A stretch of DNA of 64,000 nt from Hyphomicrobiales bacterium. Its GTDB lineage: Bacteria; Pseudomonadota; Alphaproteobacteria; Rhizobiales; Rhizobiaceae. Positions 26,761 to 35,100 of the stretch are shown piece by piece. The translations under genes and the position numbers were made by a program. The stretch spans positions 124,001 to 188,000 of the forward strand of contig UBXG01000009.1 in assembly GCA_900469475.1 (NCBI GenBank). Reading direction: 5' to 3'. The notes beneath the pieces are model-generated. The model was given only the letters and a program-made list of their open reading frames with translations. It searched no databases and had not been told where the DNA came from. Positions within the stretch are counted from its first letter, which is position 1. The number at the start of each line of letters is the position of its first letter.

Positions 26761-28101
26761 TTAGAGGTTCCGCGAAGACTCCCCGCCGGATTGATTTTGC
26801 TGACGGGATTTGCGCTCGTCGTGCAAGGTCAGATCCCGTTTTGCCCGCGCGCTCGCGGCCTCGATCGGTCCCATCTTTCCCTGCTCGGCAATGGCCGCCC
26901 GGGCCCGCTCGATATCGACCATGTAGTCTCGGGCCAGCGGCAGGGCGGAAACATTCTTCGTCAGCTGCAATTGCCAGTTCATGTGCCCCATGCGACGGAA
27001 GGCAAGTTCGGACCCGACGAGATAGAACTCGAACATGCGACAGAACCGCTCGTCATAAAGTTTTGCCAGGGCGCTCCTGTTCTTCATGAAGCGGTCACGC
27101 CACTGCTCGAGCGTCTTGGCATAATGGAGCCGCAGGATTTCGATGTCGGTCGTCCAGAGACCGGATTTCTCGACCACGGACAGGACTTCGGATACCGCCG
27201 GCGAATAGCCGCCGGGGAAGATATATTTCGCGATCCACGGGTTGGTGCTGCCGGGACCATCGGCCCGGCCGATTGCATGGATCAGCGCAACGCCGTCTTC
27301 CTTGAGCACGGAGCGGATCTTGTCGAAGAAGGTCTTGTAATGGTTGATGCCCACGTGCTCGAACATGCCGACCGAGACGACGCGGTCGACCGGACGTGTC
27401 CAGGAGCGATAATCCAGCAGTTCGAACGTGACCAAATGCTCGAGCCCGGCGTCCTTCGCGCGGGCTTTTGCGGCCAGCAATTGCTCCTCCGAAAGGGTCA
27501 GGCCCGTGACGCGCGCGCCGAATTCCCGCGCAAGATAGAGCGCCATGCCGCCCCATCCGCAGCCGATGTCCAGAACCTCCAGGCCCGGACGATCGAGCAT
27601 GAGTTTCGACGCGATATGCCGCTTCTTCTTGAGCTGCGCTTCCTCGAGCGTCTCGTCACCAATGGGGAAATAGGCACAGGAATATTGCCTGTCTTCGTCC
27701 AGCATCAAAGAATAGAGCCGAGCATCGAGATCGTAGTGATGCGCCACATTGCGCTTGGAACGATCCGCAAAATTCAATTGGTCGAGATTTCGCCGCAGCC
27801 AACGGATCTTTTCCATCAGTTTCTCGAAAGGATGGGTCCCCCCTTCCATCAAGTTGAGGGCAAGCAGGTCCACCATTTCATAGAGATCGCCGGATCCCGG
27901 CTCGATTTCGCCGTCCATGTAGGCCTCACCCAGCGCCAGGGCAGGATTGAGGAGCAGACGCCGCTTGGCGCGGGTGGTATTGATTTTCATCGCTGCACGC
28001 GGTTCCGCTCCCGTACCGAACCTGCGCGTGGAACCGTCCGGAAAAGTGACCGTAAGCGTTCCGATTTTGATCAAACGGGAAAGAGCTGCTTCTAGAAACA
28101 T
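26761..28101 (-). CDS. cfa: Cyclopropane-fatty-acyl-phospholipid synthase
   Basis: A 446-residue enzyme that transfers a methylene group from S-adenosylmethionine to cis double bonds of membrane phospholipid acyl chains. The N-terminal lipid-binding region is followed by NVAHHYDLDARLYSLMLDEDRQYSCAYF, the signature preceding the SAM site, then VLDIGCGWGGMALYLA (SAM motif I) and the MFEHVGINHY catalytic-loop region. The C-terminal 50 residues form a charged tail. It has its own terminator. Rhizobia usually have more than one cfa gene; this may be an acid- or stationary-phase copy. Confidence 0.92.
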   Translation of the reverse strand: MFLEAALSRLIKIGTLTVTFPDGSTRRFGTGAEPRAAMKINTTRAKRRLLLNPALALGEAYMDGEIEPGSGDLYEMVDLLALNLMEGGTHPFEKLMEKIRWLRRNLDQLNFADRSKRNVAHHYDLDARLYSLMLDEDRQYSCAYFPIGDETLEEAQLKKKRHIASKLMLDRPGLEVLDIGCGWGGMALYLAREFGARVTGLTLSEEQLLAAKARAKDAGLEHLVTFELLDYRSWTRPVDRVVSVGMFEHVGINHYKTFFDKIRSVLKEDGVALIHAIGRADGPGSTNPWIAKYIFPGGYSPAVSEVLSVVEKSGLWTTDIEILRLHYAKTLEQWRDRFMKNRSALAKLYDERFCRMFEFYLVGSELAFRRMGHMNWQLQLTKNVSALPLARDYMVDIERARAAIAEQGKMGPIEAASARAKRDLTLHDERKSRQQNQSGGESSRNL

Positions 28102-28355
28102 GACAACTACCTGTTTATCGTTTCCTCGACGGTGAATTCTTGGCCTGAGGTCGCGAAGAATCCCTATCGGTGTCGAAAGCGTACTACTTAATCTGGTAAA
28201 ATATCCAGATCATTTGCGACATCAAGGTTGAGTGAATTCAATCACGATTACAAAGGTGCCGCCATCCGCGGGATCAAGGCTCAAGCACACATGTTGGGCG
28301 GGCTACATGAATATGAGACACCCGCCCTGCCGGGCAGCTTGCAGCTCCACGCTCC

Positions 28356-29081
28356 TCAGATGTCGAAGGCACTCGGCAGAACCACGACGTCGCGAATCGT
28401 CACGTTGCGCGGGCGCGTCAGCATGAACATGATGGCGTCGGCGACCTCCTTGGGCTCGATCAGGGCGCCGGCTTCCTTGGCCTTGCGCAGGTTTTCCTCC
28501 GGCCAGTCGGCAAGCAGGGCGCTGATGACCGGGCCTGGAGAAACGGAGCCGACGCGAACACCGCTCTTCAGAAGCTGGCGCCGCATGGCCTGAACGAAGC
28601 TGGTCATTGCCCATTTCGAGGGCGAATAGACAGGTTCCCACGGGATCGCCGAATGCCCAGCGACCGAACTCGTGACGATGATATCGCCCGTCCCGCGCCC
28701 GATCATATGCGGCGCGACGGTGCGGACATTCTTGATGACGACATTGACGTTCAGGTTGAGCATCCTGTCTATGGCGTCGAGATTGGCCTCCACCAGATCG
28801 CCGCCAATATAGGTGCCGGCATTGGCATGAAAAATGTCGAGATGCTCGACCTTGGCAAGGATGCCCTCCAGTAGCGCGGCGCACTGTTCCGAATCAAGCA
28901 GATCGACAACAAGCGGAATGGCAAGATCGCCCAGGCGCTCGCACACCGATGCCAATGCTTTCTCATCTCTATCGACGAGGACAACCTTCGCTCCCGCCGC
29001 AATCATGGCCTCGGTCGAGGCGAGCCCGATCCCCGATGCCGCGCCGGTTACCGCGGCGATCTTCCCTTTCAGTTCCTCCAT
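28356..29081 (-). CDS. SDR-family polyol dehydrogenase (ribitol/galactitol type)
   Basis: A 241-residue classical short-chain dehydrogenase. The NAD-binding TGAASGIGLAST is at about residues 12-23, an acidic residue after strand 2 (VLVDRDE) indicates NAD preference, HANAGT replaces the usual NNAG, and the catalytic Ser is in TSSVAG with Tyr-x-x-x-Lys in YSPSKWA. The ending (TRPRNVTIRDVVVLPSAFDI) is like rhizobial ribitol 2-dehydrogenases. It lies 23 bases after the GatZ/KbaZ gene and is the third gene of the operon, fitting oxidation of a hexitol or pentitol to a ketose. Confidence 0.82.
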   Translation of the reverse strand: MEELKGKIAAVTGAASGIGLASTEAMIAAGAKVVLVDRDEKALASVCERLGDLAIPLVVDLLDSEQCAALLEGILAKVEHLDIFHANAGTYIGGDLVEANLDAIDRMLNLNVNVVIKNVRTVAPHMIGRGTGDIIVTSSVAGHSAIPWEPVYSPSKWAMTSFVQAMRRQLLKSGVRVGSVSPGPVISALLADWPEENLRKAKEAGALIEPKEVADAIMFMLTRPRNVTIRDVVVLPSAFDI

Positions 29082-29104
29082 GATCTCCTCCTTCGATCAG
29101 CTAG

Positions 29105-30382
29105 CTATCGTTTGATGGCTCCGCAGGCTGCATGATAATCCGCGAGGCTGCGGGTGATACGCCATATCAAAACCTGCTCCGGCTCCAATGGCGCATCCGC
29201 GAAGTGCCGTGCAGCCGGCATGTGCTGCCAGAACAACGGAAGCGGCACGGTCTTACCGCGCAACGCGTCGCATAATCTCTCGACAGCGGATTGCGCGTCG
29301 GATGACGCCCAGTAATAGCGAATGCGATCGGACAGCGAATAATGCCGCAGCCAGCGCTTCTCCGCCTCTGTTCCGTGATAATGCTGGCTCCAGTTTTTCG
29401 GCTGCGCGAGCATCAGCGCTTCCATGGCCGCGTAGAGCGGCCGTTCGCCATAGTCGGGCACGAGATCGGAAGCAATGAGATCCAATCCGTAAAGGGCTTC
29501 GCGCAATACGAATGTCAGCTCGGGACCAACCTTCAGAATGGGGAAGCCGTCCTCGACGAGAGCGGTCAAGGGTGTTGTACCTTGATAGTCGGTCGAATGG
29601 GCCTCGAAGACGAACTGCGGTTGGTCGGCCAGGACCGACTTCAGTTCGGCGATCTTGCTGCGATCGTAAAAGATGACATTGTGATTGCCGAACTCGACGC
29701 CAGGCTGGACGACCAATCCGATGGCGCGCGTAAACGCCTCCCTCAATCCCGCCTGCTCGAACACGCGGCGATGAATGTCTATCGTCTTGCGGGCGGCGGC
29801 GGCCGCAGTCGGTTCAATTGTAGTCAGGGCGTGATCTGCGCCGCCTGGTGGCGGAACCTCGGTGCCGATCACATAGACCGGCATAGCCCCGCCGTTTCTC
29901 CTAGCCGAAGCCTCCGCCACAGCGGCAAGGCGTGCGGCGCGACGGGCTGTCGTCTCGTCGTCGAGCGCGATCGGTTCGTCCTTGCAGCCCATCGAGGCAT
30001 CCAGATGTATCTTTCGGAAGCCGGCCTCGACATAGGCGGTTACCATTTTTTCCGCCTCGGCCATCGCTTCTTCGGCGGGGCGATCCCGCCAGGGATTTGG
30101 TCCAAGATGGTCGCCCCCCAGGACAACCAGCTCCGACGGGCAATCCTCTTCCTCCGCGATATGTTGCACCAGCGCTGCGAAATCGGCCGGTGTCATGCCG
30201 GTATAACCGCCCAGATGATTGACCTGATTGCAGGTTGCCTCGATCAGCACTGTGCTTGAATGCAGCTGGCCATGCCGGAGCGCAGCCCTGAGTACGAGCG
30301 GATGGGCCGAGCACACGGAGGTGATTCCCGTCGGGCGGCCTTCGGCCCTCAGCCTCGCCAGTTCGCCCAGATGGATCTGCAT
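29105..30382 (-). CDS. GatZ/KbaZ-family protein, probable D-tagatose-6-phosphate 4-epimerase
   Basis: A 425-residue TIM-barrel protein of the GatZ/KbaZ family. In enterobacteria these stabilise the tagatose-1,6-bisphosphate aldolase GatY/KbaY, which is not encoded here. In Agrobacterium a family member has been reported to epimerise D-tagatose 6-phosphate to fructose 6-phosphate next to a PfkB tagatose kinase. The same neighbours occur here, so that role is more likely. Family stretches include EATCNQVNHLGGYTGMTP, LGGDHLGPNPW and HLDASMGC. It overlaps the kinase stop by one base (TAATG). Confidence 0.82.
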   Translation of the reverse strand: MQIHLGELARLRAEGRPTGITSVCSAHPLVLRAALRHGQLHSSTVLIEATCNQVNHLGGYTGMTPADFAALVQHIAEEEDCPSELVVLGGDHLGPNPWRDRPAEEAMAEAEKMVTAYVEAGFRKIHLDASMGCKDEPIALDDETTARRAARLAAVAEASARRNGGAMPVYVIGTEVPPPGGADHALTTIEPTAAAAARKTIDIHRRVFEQAGLREAFTRAIGLVVQPGVEFGNHNVIFYDRSKIAELKSVLADQPQFVFEAHSTDYQGTTPLTALVEDGFPILKVGPELTFVLREALYGLDLIASDLVPDYGERPLYAAMEALMLAQPKNWSQHYHGTEAEKRWLRHYSLSDRIRYYWASSDAQSAVERLCDALRGKTVPLPLFWQHMPAARHFADAPLEPEQVLIWRITRSLADYHAACGAIKR

Positions 30383-31359
30383 TAGGAACGCCTTTCAGTG
30401 GCTGCGATGAACGCGTCGAGCTGTTCTTTGGTACCGGCACCCTCCATCGGGCCGATGACGGTGACATTACGCGCGCCGGCAGCGGCGGCATAGGTCAAGG
30501 CGTCCTCCACGGGCATGCCCAGGCGGCGGCAGGTAAGATAGGCTCCCCCGAAGCAATCGCCGGCGCCGGTCGGATCGATCTCCGTGACGACAAAGGCCGG
30601 TGCATCGATGCGCTCGCCGTCGCAGCCATAATAGGTCGCGCCATTCGCTCCCCGCTTCAGCACGATCTCCTTGACGCCGATCTCGGACAGACGGCGGACC
30701 GCATTGGCTTCGCCCTCGACGCCGGCCGCACGCTCCAGTTCGTCTCCGGAGGGCAACAATAGATCGGCCGCGGCAACAAGCCTAGAAAACCGGCGTTCGG
30801 TGTCGTCGTCGAGTTTCAGTTCCTTGCGGATGTTGGGATCGACGGACAGCGTGCCGCCGCAAGCCTTGACGATGTCGACGGCCTTGTCGATTACCTCGCG
30901 CGCACTCGGAACCGACAATGCCGAGCCCATGACATGCAGATGCCCGGCACGATCGATGAGATTGCTGACATCATCGCTCCAGCCGAAGCGCGCGGCTGCC
31001 GAGGTTGCGATATTGTAGACGAAGTCGCGAGACCCGTCCTTGCGGTAGCGGACGAAGGCGCTGCCCGTCGGATAATCGGGATCGACCGAAATAGCCGAGA
31101 TATCGACCCCGTCGCCCTTGAGCCTTTCGAGATTCACGCGGCCGAAATCATCAGTACCGACGGCGCCGATCATCGCCGCGCGGCCCCCGAGCCGCCCGCA
31201 CTGAGAAACGAAGATTGCCGGAGCACCGCTGGCGAAAGGACCGATGAGCGGCTGTGCCTCCCTGAAACCATCACCGACCGTCGTGGCAACGATTTCCACG
31301 AGGATTTCCCCGACACAAACCGTCGGACCAAGCTGATCGGGAGCCAGTGCTGAACTCAT
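30382..31359 (-). CDS. PfkB-family sugar kinase, probable tagatose kinase
   Basis: A 325-residue ribokinase-fold kinase. It has the N-terminal GxG-type region after VGEILVEIV, the substrate-binding GGRAAMIGAVGTDDFGRV, and the C-terminal ATP-site signature DPTGAGDCFGGAYL with the catalytic Asp. The ATG at 31359 has GCAGG six bases upstream and gives the normal N-terminus. It heads an operon with GatZ/KbaZ and an SDR dehydrogenase, which suggests phosphorylation of a ketohexose such as D-tagatose. No transporter is encoded in the window. Confidence 0.83.
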   Translation of the reverse strand: MSSALAPDQLGPTVCVGEILVEIVATTVGDGFREAQPLIGPFASGAPAIFVSQCGRLGGRAAMIGAVGTDDFGRVNLERLKGDGVDISAISVDPDYPTGSAFVRYRKDGSRDFVYNIATSAAARFGWSDDVSNLIDRAGHLHVMGSALSVPSAREVIDKAVDIVKACGGTLSVDPNIRKELKLDDDTERRFSRLVAAADLLLPSGDELERAAGVEGEANAVRRLSEIGVKEIVLKRGANGATYYGCDGERIDAPAFVVTEIDPTGAGDCFGGAYLTCRRLGMPVEDALTYAAAAGARNVTVIGPMEGAGTKEQLDAFIAATERRS

Positions 31360-31674
31360 TGCAATCCTGCTTTCGCCACCTGTTGCTCTCAAACCGCCAC
31401 AGCGAGTCGTCCGGCGCTATCCTCACCGCAAGGCTCATCGTTTTCCAGAAAAAGAAGTGCTGAAGCAACATATATGTTGCCTTGTGCAGCCTGACGAGGA
31501 TCCTCCTTCTTCCAGAGCCAGCTTTAGAACTTGCTATAATTCAAGCACGATTCCCCGCACTTTCGCACGCGCCGGGAACAGCCCGCTTCGTTGCCTATAG
31601 CCAGGCTCATGTCACGGCAAAACACCGGCATCAGCCGCCTTCGGCGGCTGGCTTGCGGTCGGAGAGAAGAACGA
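31360..31674. other. Intergenic region, promoter of the sugar operon
   Basis: A 315-base stretch upstream of the PfkB gene and downstream of the small gene at 31675. I see no further gene or clear hairpin. It should hold the promoter of the sugar operon. Confidence 0.4.
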
Positions 31675-31917
31675 TCAGTGAATGGCAGCCGAAGTAGGCG
31701 CATTGATCTTTGTCGACCAGATACCGACATAGGTTCCGATCAACCTCACGGCCAGGTCATCTGCCGTGTGATAACCGTCATGAAAGAATTCGAGAGCCGC
31801 TGCGACGAGAGTGCTCGAAGCCTCGTCATCTGGCGCCACCTCATAGAAGCTATACCATTGCAATACAGCTTCAGCGAGTATTCGGCATTCACTTCCTTTG
31901 GGAGCGCGATGAGGCAT
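31675..31917 (-). CDS. Small protein of unknown function
   Basis: An 80-residue soluble protein (MPHRAPKGSECRILAEAVLQWY, then ASSTLVAAALEFFHDGYHTADDLAVRLIGTYVGIWS). It has balanced composition and regular helices and ends in a flexible Thr/Ser/Ala tail. GGAGGAG lies 6 bases before the ATG, strong support for translation. No known domain recognised. It precedes no partner on its strand. Confidence 0.6.
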   Translation of the reverse strand: MPHRAPKGSECRILAEAVLQWYSFYEVAPDDEASSTLVAAALEFFHDGYHTADDLAVRLIGTYVGIWSTKINAPTSAAIH

Positions 31918-31991
31918 GGCAATCTCCTCCGAGTTTTATGGAGCGGGATGTAGCGGACCATCCTATCAAATCAAGAAGCGGGGAGCTTCCG

Positions 31992-32564
31992 TCATCGGGC
32001 GGACAGAAATTCCTCGACCGTCATGATCTCGGATTGAACGGAAAACCGGCGCTCCAGCAGCGTGAGCGCTGCATCATGCGCATCGTCATCGCCACTGCAG
32101 ACGGCGTCTCTTAAAACGATGATTCCATATCCAAGCTCGATTGCACCCAGGGCCGCGGCCAACACGCAGACATCCGTCTCACCGCCGCTGATCACCAGGG
32201 TATCGATGCCTTCTTGAGCCAGATTTCGGTGAAGGCGGCCATCGGTCCAGGGCGAATAAGTGAGCTTGTCGAAGATGCGGGCCGGCGGAACGAAACGCTG
32301 CAGCGGATCGATAAGCAGCATCAACTCGTGGGGAAGCCGACTGGCGGTCATCATCTCCCATTTCTCGTAGTAATCTTGCCATTTCCCCGGCATGGCGTCC
32401 GCCCGGGCCGGTGGAATGAAGCGGGTAAAGAGCGTACGTTCGGGAAATCGCCCGGCGACCTCGACCACCTGCTCCAGGGTGCGCGCCATCCAGGGCACAT
32501 GCCATGGCGTCTGTTCGAAGAACATGCGTTGCATATCGATGCAAAGATGCAGCCAGGTCCTCAT
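31992..32564 (-). CDS. Isochorismatase-family cysteine hydrolase
   Basis: A 190-residue hydrolase of the isochorismatase/nicotinamidase fold. The catalytic triad is visible: Asp10 in LHLCIDMQRMF, a Lys near 99 in FDKLTYSPW, and Cys near 133 in GGETDVCVLAAALGAIELGYGIIVLRDAV. The family acts on nicotinamide, N-carbamoyl compounds, ureidoacrylate or isochorismate; the substrate cannot be assigned. Next to a run of small stress-type genes. Confidence 0.85.
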   Translation of the reverse strand: MRTWLHLCIDMQRMFFEQTPWHVPWMARTLEQVVEVAGRFPERTLFTRFIPPARADAMPGKWQDYYEKWEMMTASRLPHELMLLIDPLQRFVPPARIFDKLTYSPWTDGRLHRNLAQEGIDTLVISGGETDVCVLAAALGAIELGYGIIVLRDAVCSGDDDAHDAALTLLERRFSVQSEIMTVEEFLSAR

Positions 32565-32600
32565 CCGGATACCGTTTTATCGATCCGCGGCGAACGTGCT

Positions 32601-32846
32601 TCAGCCGCGATACTTGCCCTCGTTCATGTCTCGCGTATCATAATTGAGATCCCAATCCCTCTCTGGCTTGGTCTTTCCGGGCGGCTTTTTGTTCATGGTT
32701 GCATCGTCCGATCCCGTAATGACCTTCGGCTTGGCGCTTGCCACACCGTTATTGCGGCTGCTTTTCACCAGCCGCCGGGTCTGGCCCTCTGCATCCTGAG
32801 CAGGATCGCCCCTGCTCCTTTCACCGGGATTGTTCGATTGAGGCAT
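32601..32846 (-). CDS. Small hydrophilic protein of unknown function
   Basis: About 81 residues, very rich in Asn, Arg, Lys, Asp and Pro with no hydrophobic core (MPQSNNPGERSRGDPAQDAEG ... WDLNYDTRDMNEGKYRG), so probably disordered. The ATG at 32846 is chosen because the protein-like composition starts there. The composition is like small stress-induced proteins of rhizobia. Confidence 0.5.
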   Translation of the reverse strand: MPQSNNPGERSRGDPAQDAEGQTRRLVKSSRNNGVASAKPKVITGSDDATMNKKPPGKTKPERDWDLNYDTRDMNEGKYRG

Positions 32847-33039
32847 GGCGTTATTCCCATTTTCTCCGATATCGGATCCTCCGCCGAACAGCCGATATGC
32901 GGCAATGTTCCCAAAACACCGGAATTTGTCGATCACATCAGGAAATGATGTGGATCGCGCGACCGCTCACGCGGGCGGGAACCTTGGGGCGCCGCCGATG
33001 TTGGGACGCGGACACGTAGATCGCAGAGGAAGAACGACA

Positions 33040-33198
33040 ATGCCAGCGTCTGACAACGGCAAATACAATGCATTGACCGTGTACGTTATCCTGATCGTAG
33101 TGGCGTGTGCGCTGGTAATCGGCGGCATAGCCTTTTATGACGGCGAACCTCAAAGGCCAGGCCAGACGTCCCCGCATGCTCTCGATCAAACTCAATGA
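33040..33198 (+). CDS. Small single-pass membrane protein
   Basis: 52 residues: a short polar N-terminus, one transmembrane helix (ALTVYVILIVVACALVIGGIAF) and a polar Pro/Gln-rich tail. AGAGGAA at 33025-33031 lies 8 bases before the ATG. No family recognised; similar tiny one-helix proteins are common in rhizobia. Confidence 0.6.
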   Translation: MPASDNGKYNALTVYVILIVVACALVIGGIAFYDGEPQRPGQTSPHALDQTQ

Positions 33199-33269
33199 AA
33201 GCCGAGTCTTCGTTCAAGGCAACTCCGCGTCTGGAACCCGAGGCCGTCTATTGATCGGCTGGCTTGTCG

Positions 33270-33575
33270 TCAACGCGTGACTCCAAAAACAAATCCGATG
33301 GCCGCGGCCGCCAAGAGCGAAGCGATCGGCCTTTCGCGAATTCGCCGCTCGACTGCAAAGGCTGCAAATTTGTTGCTCGATTGTTCTTGAGGGCCGGACC
33401 GGTCCTCCTCGATGCCGGTGCCGCCAGCGACGGCGGTATGCGTCAGGGAAGCAGGATCCGAGGCCGGAAACGTATCCTCAAGCGCTTTGTCCAGTTCGTT
33501 TGCCGGCCTGCTTCTTTGCTGCTTCTGCTCCTTTCGCAAGGATTGAACCGCTGGTGACTGATTTTGTTCGGGCAT
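33270..33575 (-). CDS. Small protein with C-terminal membrane anchor (DUF883-like end)
   Basis: About 101 residues. The hydrophilic Gln/Arg-rich start is followed by LDKALEDTFPASDPASLTHTAVAGG, a segment seen in many small rhizobial stress proteins. The end is RERPIASLLAAAAIGFVFGVTR, a glycine-containing membrane anchor like that of ElaB/YqjD/DUF883 proteins, which bind ribosomes to the membrane in enterobacteria. GGAG precedes the ATG at 33575; a longer reading frame upstream is not protein-like. Confidence 0.65.
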   Translation of the reverse strand: MPEQNQSPAVQSLRKEQKQQRSRPANELDKALEDTFPASDPASLTHTAVAGGTGIEEDRSGPQEQSSNKFAAFAVERRIRERPIASLLAAAAIGFVFGVTR

Positions 33576-33792
33576 TTTTCGCTCCGTTAACAACAGATCA
33601 AATCGGAATATGCTCAGTAAATGCAGGCCGCCGGTTAAAAGGCTCCCACCTGACGCAACGGCGATTCGGAAGATTTGTTCCAACGGCTCGATCGCGCCAC
33701 CGGAGCTTCCTATATACGGCGAATGGCAAGTCCGTTTGCCGAGATCCGATGTAGCGCGACAACACACCGTTCCTCATGGCGGGAGTAAGGGC

Positions 33793-34071
33793 ATGCGCCG
33801 TTACCATCATCTTGTCGAAGGCATTCTCCAGCCGGAGGAGATCGATCGGCTGCAACGGATTTTCGACGTCGTGATCGCTCAACCATGGTTCGATTTGAAT
33901 GATTTCAACCGCGAGGCCTTTGCCCTGGAGCTTATCAAGCTTTATCGCAGTGGCGTGGTCGATTTCACCAATCTTCATCAGCTCGGCGCTTTAACGGCAA
34001 TTGCTTCTTTTAGCCGGGACATGCCGGAGGAAGAACGCCAAGCTCTTAATCTTCTATACCGCGCAAGCTGA
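33793..34071 (+). CDS. Small helical protein of unknown function
   Basis: About 92 residues, all predicted helical and acidic-to-neutral (MRRYHHLVEGILQPEEIDRLQRIFDVVIAQPWFDLNDFNREAFALELIKLYRSGVVD). The ATG at 33793 follows GGAGTAAGGG. No family recognised. The transcript is divergent from the preceding DUF883-like gene. Confidence 0.6.
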   Translation: MRRYHHLVEGILQPEEIDRLQRIFDVVIAQPWFDLNDFNREAFALELIKLYRSGVVDFTNLHQLGALTAIASFSRDMPEEERQALNLLYRAS

Positions 34072-34163
34072 TTGGAAGGTGGCTCGAAGCTGACGGAAGA
34101 CACGCCGGGCTCAGCGCACTGCCCTTTTCGCAACGCTCCGCCTTCCGGCTTCAGCGCGGATAA

Positions 34164-34619
34164 TCAGCGGTCGACTTGCGTGGGAAGGATTGTGTCGACG
34201 GACACCTCGCCCTCCAGCACCCCCCGTTTCAAATCGGTTCGACCGCGAGCGATCTCGATCACGGTGTAAAGCTTGTCATCGCGAAACGCACTTGCATTAC
34301 TGGTGGTCACATCTTCGGCAGGGGCGGCATCGACCTCCATAAAGTCGAGCTCCCTGCCCGTTGCCACGATGCGCGCGTCGCCCGAACTTCTGGCCGCCAC
34401 GATGATCGTGCCCTGATTGGGAGCATTGTCCCAACGTGGATCGTCCGGGGCCGCGATGGGCTCCAGGCGATAGATATTCAGTGCCTCCGCACCGTCGGCT
34501 GCTGAGGAGAGCGCCGCCGCATCCCGCAACTGAGCCTTGCTCTCGACGGACCGTCCGAAGGTGGTTCGGCTGGTTGCATTGTTGACATCGTCAGTTCCCG
34601 TTCGCGAAACATTCGACAT
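34164..34619 (-). CDS. Hypothetical protein
   Basis: A 151-residue protein with a Ser/Thr/Ala-rich, probably flexible first 40 residues and then a mixed alpha/beta part (ALNIYRLEPIAAPDDPRWDNAPNQGTIIVAARSSGDARIVA). AAAGGAG precedes the ATG at good spacing. No recognised domain, signal peptide or membrane segment. Confidence 0.6.
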   Translation of the reverse strand: MSNVSRTGTDDVNNATSRTTFGRSVESKAQLRDAAALSSAADGAEALNIYRLEPIAAPDDPRWDNAPNQGTIIVAARSSGDARIVATGRELDFMEVDAAPAEDVTTSNASAFRDDKLYTVIEIARGRTDLKRGVLEGEVSVDTILPTQVDR

Positions 34620-35100
34620 GGTGTTCTCCTTTTTCTTTCCCGCGTCTGTTTTCTAACTGCCTCGCGATAGAGTTGGTTCCTGAATCTCCAGGTTTATGGC
34701 CATGATGAAGGAGGCCGGGAGAGATCGATGAGGGAGTAAAGATCCGCGCCAAGCCACGACGCTTGCAGACCTCGCCTGTGCGCCGGAGATAGCTGCGAGA
34801 GCGCAAATGAATTGGGCGAGTGCTCAAACTTTAGCTTCATATTCGGCGCCATTCGCAATGGATGTCACAGCGTCGAGGCTGTCGGTGTGACAACGAATGC
34901 CGGAACGAATTGCGGCTCCTGCCGCGCGGAAATCAGAGGGATCATCGATGGATATCTTGCCGCCGCAGCGGAGTGACATGCCACGACAGCCGGCCTCCCC
35001 CCAGAAATTTGACGACCTGAAACATGATTGAGGTCGCGGTGCGGCCCGTCTTTCGGCATGATCGGCTGGAGATACAGACAGGTCCTGCTCCGAACGATCA
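34620..35100. other. Intergenic region without a supported gene
   Basis: 481 bases between a hypothetical gene and the AraC-type gene. A minus-strand frame ending at 34824 has codon-like composition in its last 50 codons but no ribosome site, so it is left out. The AraC promoter should lie at the right end. Confidence 0.4.

Noticed and set aside
28295..28345. Inverted GGGCGGG ... CCCGCCC near the SDR gene end
   Set aside because: The loop is long and there is no T-run, so I do not call it a terminator.
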